Source: Paraburkholderia guartelaensis (GTDB lineage Bacteria > Pseudomonadota > Gammaproteobacteria > Burkholderiales > Burkholderiaceae). From it: a stretch of 64,000 nt of DNA. How positions within the stretch are numbered: position 1 is the stretch's first letter; every line of letters starts with the position of its first letter. The translations under genes and the position numbers were made by a program. The DNA lies in contig NZ_SMOD01000015.1 of NCBI RefSeq assembly GCF_004353905.1, positions 124,001 to 188,000 of the forward strand, written 5' to 3'. This document shows positions 60,101-64,000 of the stretch, in pieces. The notes below the pieces were generated by a model that was given only the letters and a program-made list of their open reading frames with translations, made no database searches and was not told where the DNA came from.

Positions 60101-60489
60101 TGCGCGACGCCGCACAACATGCGCTGTCCGAAGCAATCTCGGCTTGCGAAACGTCGGACGAACGGTATCACGAGGCCGAGTTGTACCGCCTCAAAGGCGA
60201 GTTGTCGCTGCTTCCAGCGGGCCTTTCCACCGTGCCGGCCGCGCAGCGCGATGTGGCGCAAGCGAGCTTCAATGAAGCCATGGAAACGGCTCGCCGACGC
60301 GGTGCCAGATCGCTCGAACTCCGTGCGGCGTCGAGCCTTGCTGCGCTTCTTGGGGAAGAGGGACGCACGCATGCAGCCCGGCAGATACTCGCTCCGGTTT
60401 ATGACGCATTCACGGAAGGTTTCGGCACGGCAGACCTGCGGGAAGCCCGGCAATTGCTCGACACGCTCGCCTCGAGCATGAATCGATAA
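57142..60489 (+). CDS. Zinc-ribbon / class III cyclase-like / AAA ATPase / TPR signalling protein
   Basis: 1115 residues. An N-terminal zinc ribbon (Cys3, Cys6, Cys17, Cys20) leads to a class III nucleotide-cyclase domain (about 60-250). Both metal Asps are present (LFADMAGS, LLGDGILALF), and so are the Lys of VAKLLGDG and the Asp of YDPVGN. The transition-state Asn of the VNxAxR motif is His here (NTIHIASR), so activity is doubtful. Next is an ATPase domain with Walker A GEAGVGKSR (about 293-301) and Walker B VVLVFEDLQWLD, then many TPR-like helical repeats (about 690-1100). The start at 57142 has AGGGG upstream. It probably works as a signal-responsive ATPase regulator; no target is visible. 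Confidence 0.85.
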   Translation: MRCTNCGFECRESARFCEQCGTIVAHTQSPRPPADYTPSHLAEQIHAAQAALEARGKAVSERKTITALFADMAGSTALIYGLDPEEAHRLIAPVLELMMEAVHHYEGFVAKLLGDGILALFGAPIAHEDHPQRALYAALRMQQAMRRHSDRIRLERGIPLQIRVGVHTGEVLMRSIHMNDLQADYDPVGNTIHIASRMEAIATPASILVSQSTYRLTEGYFEFKALGQTQVKGVAEPLAVYEVQGPGVLRTRLQVAERRGLARFVGRAPELESLRRARDATRAGHCRIVGVVGEAGVGKSRLFHEFKRSALTGCLVVETFSVSHGKSFAYLPLIELLKNYFQITSEDDERRCREKVTGRVLSLERNLEDGVPYLLHLLAIGEPAPALAQMDSQIRRDRTFEAITRLFVRESANEPVVLVFEDLQWLDGETQDFLAYFVERVSSAHLLLLLNYRPEYQHDWGDRTGYAQLQLDPLDRADAQGLISALVGDDRTLAGVKQHVLDKTEGNPFFIEEVVQTLAEEHVLVGEPGHYRMETAPAALHIPTTVQGVLASRIDRLLAADKDLLQMLAVIGKTFPANLVQSVVDLSDDELHASLSRLEAGEFIYEQPAFPAVEYGFKHALTQEVAGSSMPAERRRLLHERIGQAIEALFHGRIKDYWNELAHHYSLSGNVPKAVEYLHRAGQQAWQRSANAEALRQLGLALDLLAGLPDTPERADRELALRLAIGPVLMATRGWASRDVEATYSRALELCRLAGQSPHLFRAQSGLRMFYQLSAEYETAREIAERLLELAERAENPTQVMEAQYLLGMSLFRLGELPSAHAYLAGLGKSSLLQDGGSLDEEVFAHGRDPRSVGEGSLALVLWHMGYPDGALRHAERALSRARSLHDLVSLGQTLIFKAELHQLRREAAQTHACAEAAIALATEQGFPMILAWATMLHGWALAEAGKKEEGIAQVRQGLADYEATGARLGRSYFLALLCETYARAGLRDAAQHALSEAISACETSDERYHEAELYRLKGELSLLPAGLSTVPAAQRDVAQASFNEAMETARRRGARSLELRAASSLAALLGEEGRTHAARQILAPVYDAFTEGFGTADLREARQLLDTLASSMNR

Positions 60490-60531
60490 TCGCTTGTGCT
60501 GATGCAATAGCGCGGCGTACCGCGAAAGCAA

Positions 60532-60567
60532 ACGGGCAGGCACACACCGAAGCGTCTGCCTGCCCGT
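60532..60567 (-). terminator. Intrinsic terminator of the porin gene (minus strand)
   Basis: ACGGGCAGGCA (60532-60542) pairs with TGCCTGCCCGT (60557-60567). Read on the minus strand the stem is followed by TTGCTTTCG. An 11-bp tandem repeat (GCTGGTGCGGC twice, 60580-60601) lies between it and the porin stop. Confidence 0.7.
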
Positions 60568-60626
60568 GCTCAGAACGCCGCTGGTGCGGCGCTGGTGCGG
60601 CGCTCACGTTGCGAGCGATCGTCGCA

Positions 60627-61760
60627 TTAGAAGCGATGGCGGATACCCACGGTCGCCACAGCTTGCGAGTTCGAATCCGACGCGGAAACGCCCATGATGT
60701 CCGCATGAATCTTGCCCTCGCCATCCACGACACGCTGATACGCGGCTTCGGCGTACAGGTCGGTACGCTTCGAAAGCGCGTAGTCGCCTTGCAGCGTGAA
60801 CTGATGGAACTTCGGATTCACGCCGTCCAGGCTCGCGTCCGTGTACGTATAAGCGCCCGACAGCGTGAACGCAGGCGTGAACGCATAGCGGCCATTGAGT
60901 TCAAAGTTGCTGAAGCGCGCGCTGTTGCCGGCGAACGAAGTCGTCGCACCCGCGTTCGCAGAGTTGATGGCCGTGAGGTTGCTCAGCTGCGTTTGCGTGA
61001 ACACGAACCCCACGTTGGCTGCGCCAAACGCGTAGTTCAGGCCGGCGCCATACGTGCGCTGACGCGAAGCGGTGAAGGTGGCGTCGTCGCTGACCGCGCC
61101 GCTGCTGTTGATGGTCGAACCCGAGTTGTTCAGCTGGAGATAGCCCGCACCTGCCTTGAGGCCGCCGAACGAGTAGGTGGCGCCGACGCTGTATGCGCGA
61201 TTGTTCGCGAAGCCGCCTGCGGCGTTCGAGAAGCCGTACAGCGCATTGAACTTGAGGCCGCCGTAGTTCACGCTCTGGTACTTGAGCGAATTGCTCACGC
61301 GGAACGAGTTGTTGAGGTTGTCGTTGTCGTACGGGTGCGCAGCGAGCGTGCCGCCGTACTGCGTGCCGTTCAGCGACAGTCCGCCCAGGTTGTCGACCAC
61401 GCTGTCGTACTGACGACCCAGCGTGACCGCGCCGGCGCGGTCGCTCGAAAGGCCGATAAACGCCTGGCGGCCGAACATGCGGCTATTTTGCTTCGCCGCG
61501 CCTGTCGAAATGCTGAAGCCGCTCTCGAGCACGAAGATCGTCTTGAGCCCGCCGCCCAGATCTTCGCTACCGCGCAGGCCCCAACGGTTGCCGTTGAGTG
61601 CGCCGCTCGACTGTTGCACGTTCGAGCTGCCCGACTGGTTGCTCGTGTACAGAACGCCTGCGTCAATCAAACCGTAGAGCGTGACCGAGCTTTGTGCGTG
61701 TGCGGCGCTGGCGAAAGAGGTTGCGGCGACTGCGAGGGCGGAAAGGGTGTACTTTTTCAT
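60627..61760 (-). CDS. Outer-membrane porin (Burkholderia OmpC-type)
   Basis: 377 residues. Signal peptide ends AAHA|QSS, followed by SVTLYGLIDAGVLYTSNQ, NRWGLRGSEDLGGGLKTIF and FGRQAFIGLSSDRAGAVTLGRQ, and the protein ends GIRHRF with the C-terminal Phe. It is a trimeric general diffusion porin. It has its own long leader region (61761-62210) and an intrinsic terminator, so it is a single-gene unit. A further porin of the same type is cut by the right edge. Confidence 0.95.
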   Translation of the reverse strand: MKKYTLSALAVAATSFASAAHAQSSVTLYGLIDAGVLYTSNQSGSSNVQQSSGALNGNRWGLRGSEDLGGGLKTIFVLESGFSISTGAAKQNSRMFGRQAFIGLSSDRAGAVTLGRQYDSVVDNLGGLSLNGTQYGGTLAAHPYDNDNLNNSFRVSNSLKYQSVNYGGLKFNALYGFSNAAGGFANNRAYSVGATYSFGGLKAGAGYLQLNNSGSTINSSGAVSDDATFTASRQRTYGAGLNYAFGAANVGFVFTQTQLSNLTAINSANAGATTSFAGNSARFSNFELNGRYAFTPAFTLSGAYTYTDASLDGVNPKFHQFTLQGDYALSKRTDLYAEAAYQRVVDGEGKIHADIMGVSASDSNSQAVATVGIRHRF

Positions 61761-62210
61761 CGTTACTCCATTGCTTTGTTATTCGCTCGAAAGCGAGCGA
61801 GCGCGGAGCATAACGCGATATCCGGAATGAATTTCGGAAATTGTGGCATGCATGCCACGTTAATTGGCTAACATTGCCTTACCTGTTCCAGACTATTACT
61901 TGCGAAGTCTGGTGGATAGAAATATCCAGTAAAACAAGGGTTTCCCGTACGTCAATACACTTGACGAAACACGACTCTTTTCGCATTTGAACGGTAATTT
62001 CGGGAAACATTTCGCGATCTGAATTTCCGATTATTACGGTGGATGAATAACAGCAAGAAATACGCGTTGTTCCGGGTTTTGAATCGATTGAACCGGCCCT
62101 TATCATGATTTCCGGCGAAGCGGTGCGGCGAAACTGCGCGGGCGCGGCTGAGGTAAAATACGGCCTTGAGTCCTCATCCATGCATTCGGGCGCGAGCGCC
62201 CCGCGTTCCC
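61761..62210. promoter_or_regulatory. AT-rich divergent region between porin and TPR-glycosyltransferase genes
   Basis: 450 bp without a convincing gene. Two adjacent palindromes lie 70-98 bp upstream of the porin start: AATTTCGGAAATT (61830-61842) and GTGGCATGCATGCCAC (61843-61858). They look like operators for porin control. The part from 61960 to 62130 is AT-rich, with repeated AATTTC-type segments, and probably contains promoters for both directions. Confidence 0.5.
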
Positions 62211-63794
62211 ATGACTGACACCATCGTCGCGCTGCTCGCCCAGGCGAAGCAGCATTTCACCGCCGGCCGCATCGACGCCGCGGAGCACGACCTGCAATCG
62301 ATCCTGCAAGCGCATCCCGATCACGCGGGTGCGCTGGAAGCGATGTCCTTCGTCTACGCCACGCGCGAGGATTACGCGCGCGCCGCCGATTTCGCCTGGC
62401 GCGCCGCACAACCGGCCGAAACGATTGCGGAACAATTGCAGCAGGCCGCACGTATTTGCCAGCTCGCCCAGCATCACACTCACGCCGTCGCGCTCTACGA
62501 ACGCCTGCTCGCGCTCGCGCCCGATCACGCCGAAGCGCTGCACGGCGTGGCCATGTCGCTGGTCCAGCTGGAGGAAGCCGAGGCCGCGCTCGCCTATCTC
62601 GCCCGCCTCGCGCGCCGTTACCCGCTTTCCGCGGAAGTGCACTACAACCGTGGCACGCTGCTCGGCTCGCTGGGCCGTTACGACGAGGAACTCGACGCAT
62701 ACCGGCGGGCAATTGAACTCAAGCCGAATTTCGTCGCCGCCTACGTGAACCTGGGCGTCGCGTTGCGCGACCTGCATCGCTTCGACGACACGCTGCGCCA
62801 GTTCAAGAAAGCATTGTCGATCGACACGAACGACGCGGGTGCACGCACGAATCGCGCGCAGACCAATCTGCTGCTCGGCGAATTTGAGCACGGCTGGCGC
62901 GAATACGAATGGCGCTGGCGCGACGGCACGATGACGCATGATTTCCCCGACGCGACGCAATGGAAAGGCCAGCCACTTGCGGGCAAGACCGTGCTCGTGC
63001 ACGCGGAACAAGGTCTCGGCGACACGCTGCAGTTCGTGCGCTTCATCGACCGCCTGCACGCGAAGGGTGCGAACGTGATCGTGCGCGTGCAGGATGCGCT
63101 GCTGCCGTTGCTGCAGAACGTGGCGGGCGCGGCGAGCGTAACAGGCGATTCGTCCGAGCCGCCTGCGTTCGACTACCACGTGCCGATGCTGAGCCTGCCG
63201 CACGCACTCGCGCTGCGCGAAGCGGATTTCGCGACTTCGGGCGCATATCTCAGCGCGGATGCCGACGCGGCGGCGCGCGCGTCGTGGTCCGACGTGATCG
63301 GCGCAGAAGAGAACGGCGATCGGCGGCTGCGCGTGGGCCTGGTCTGGTCGGGCAGCACGACGCACGTGAACGATCGCAATCGCTCGATTCCGCTTGCGGA
63401 ACTCCTGCCGCTTTTCGAAGCCGATGTGCGCTTCGTGTCGCTGCAAAAAGAGCTGCGCGAGCGCGACCGCGCGTGCATGGACGAACTCGTGCAGCGTGGC
63501 CGGCTGATCGACGCCGGGGCGCGCCTGACGACGTTTTCGGCAACGGCTGCGCTCGTCGCGCAACTCGATCTGGTGATCGCCGTCGATACGGCGGTCGCGC
63601 ATCTGGCGGGCGCGCTTGGCAAGCCCGTGTGGATTGCACTGCCGTTTACACCGGACTGGCGCTGGCAACTGAACCGCGACGACAGCCCGTGGTACGCCGA
63701 TGCGCGTCTGTTCCGCCAAACGCGCCGCGGCGAGTGGGCCGACGTGGTGAGCGCATTGCGCACGGCGCTCGACGCGCGGATCGCGGCCCGCTAG
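62211..63794 (+). CDS. TPR protein with C-terminal glycosyltransferase-like domain
   Basis: 527 residues. Residues about 1-230 are tetratricopeptide repeats (for example AEVHYNRGTLLGSLGRYDEE and AAYVNLGVALRDLHRFDDTL). Residues about 240-520 resemble a heptosyltransferase/GT-B-type domain: WKGQPLAGKTVLVHAEQGLGD, RVGLVWSGS..HVNDRNRS and AQLDLVIAVDTAVAHLAGALG followed by PVWIALPFTPDWRW. Such TPR-GT proteins modify proteins or surface glycans in proteobacteria; the acceptor here is unknown. The ATG at 62211 is preferred over a TTG at 62166. Its ribosome-binding site is weak. Confidence 0.85.
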   Translation: MTDTIVALLAQAKQHFTAGRIDAAEHDLQSILQAHPDHAGALEAMSFVYATREDYARAADFAWRAAQPAETIAEQLQQAARICQLAQHHTHAVALYERLLALAPDHAEALHGVAMSLVQLEEAEAALAYLARLARRYPLSAEVHYNRGTLLGSLGRYDEELDAYRRAIELKPNFVAAYVNLGVALRDLHRFDDTLRQFKKALSIDTNDAGARTNRAQTNLLLGEFEHGWREYEWRWRDGTMTHDFPDATQWKGQPLAGKTVLVHAEQGLGDTLQFVRFIDRLHAKGANVIVRVQDALLPLLQNVAGAASVTGDSSEPPAFDYHVPMLSLPHALALREADFATSGAYLSADADAAARASWSDVIGAEENGDRRLRVGLVWSGSTTHVNDRNRSIPLAELLPLFEADVRFVSLQKELRERDRACMDELVQRGRLIDAGARLTTFSATAALVAQLDLVIAVDTAVAHLAGALGKPVWIALPFTPDWRWQLNRDDSPWYADARLFRQTRRGEWADVVSALRTALDARIAAR

Positions 63795-63808
63795 ACCACC
63801 ACGATAGC

Positions 63809-63843
63809 GGCATGATGGCCGGGCATATGCCCGCCATCATGCC
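63809..63843. terminator. Long hairpin between convergent genes
   Basis: GGCATGATGGC...GCCATCATGCC with inner GGGCATATGCCC forms a nearly perfect 35-bp palindrome between the glycosyltransferase and the porin at the right edge. It lacks a T-run but is well placed as a bidirectional terminator. Confidence 0.55.
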
Positions 63844-63890
63844 CGCTCGCCACCCAGCAAGAAATTCCCGCCTGTGGCTTCCCCACGCAC

Positions 63891-64000
63891 TCAGAAGCGG
63901 TGGCGCATGCCGATCATCACAATGGCTTGCGAGCTCTTGCCGGAGTCGATTTCAGTCGAACCGATCACCGCCTGTGCGGTGCCTTCACCATTCTCGCCGC
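63891..64000 (-). CDS. Outer-membrane porin, C-terminal fragment cut by window edge
   Basis: The minus strand ends GENGEGTAQAVIGSTEI followed by SGKSSQAIVMIGMRHRF and a stop at 63891. This is the last strands of a Burkholderia-type porin with the terminal Phe, similar to the end of the porin at 60627. The rest lies beyond position 64000. Confidence 0.88.
   Translation of the reverse strand, partial: GENGEGTAQAVIGSTEIDSGKSSQAIVMIGMRHRF

Noticed and set aside
1..64000. CRISPR arrays, tRNA or rRNA genes, integrases and transposases
   Set aside because: No regularly spaced repeats, no cloverleaf-forming sequence and no recombinase-like reading frame were found by eye; the tandem repeats seen are two- to four-copy only.

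Overview
The window is high-GC DNA, almost certainly from a Burkholderia sensu lato chromosome or megaplasmid (Paraburkholderia, Caballeronia or a close relative). The signs are Burkholderia-type OmpC-like porins (three, one cut by the right edge), a tssJ-K-L-M-A block divergent from tssBC, FucD-type sugar-acid catabolism, many GntR/FCD regulators, and a large palindromic intergenic repeat of a kind I associate with this group. Genus-level assignment is inference. No rRNA, tRNA, CRISPR, integrase or transposase was found.

Layout. (1) 1-9453: type VI secretion locus, with tssB and tssC on the minus strand and tssJ, tssK, tssL, tssM and tssA overlapping on the plus strand. TssM lacks both Walker motifs. 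(2) 9485-10039: an imperfect palindrome of about 555 bp. (3) 10059-15941: L-fuconate dehydratase, a divergent GntR/FCD regulator and a complete ribose/galactose-type ABC importer. (4) 16023-23717: NCS1 permease, aldehyde dehydrogenase, luciferase-like (LLM) flavin monooxygenase, flavin reductase with a C-terminal extension, alpha/beta hydrolase, an AA_synth (PF06684-type) protein, a DUF1330 protein and a GntR regulator. This resembles the Rut pyrimidine pathway and oxidative pyridine-type ring opening. (5) 23964-32025: a second module with paralogous hydrolase, flavin reductase and GntR, a polyamine-type ABC importer and a succinate-semialdehyde dehydrogenase. Copies of the operator ATGGNATNCCAT lie upstream of both modules and of the first gntR, so they look like one regulon. 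(6) 32065-35104: an MFS carrier and a chemoreceptor.

(7) 35206-39216: 2,5-dioxovalerate dehydrogenase, an FAH-family 2-keto-3-deoxypentonate dehydratase and a porin, which fits the end of an oxidative (Weimberg-type) pentose route. (8) 39274-56219: a sulfur-scavenging region. It has MetQ-like and SsuA-like binding proteins, DszA-, DszB- and DszC-like proteins, a second DszC/SfnB-like flavoprotein, an SfnG-like sulfone monooxygenase, an aldo/keto reductase, two related family-5 binding proteins and one Dpp-type transporter core. The dppC-like gene carries a 20-bp tandem duplication at its 5' end that breaks the frame from its best ribosome-binding site. (9) 56366-64000: a haloacid-dehalogenase-like protein, a zinc-ribbon/cyclase/ATPase/TPR signalling protein, a porin, a TPR-glycosyltransferase and the 3' end of another porin.

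In functional terms the window is nutritional plus competitive. Regions 4-5 probably take up and open an N-heterocycle to a C4 semialdehyde and then succinate, and region 8 probably strips sulfite from organosulfur compounds under sulfur limitation. Substrates cannot be read from the sequence; the pathway assignments are inference from family and context.
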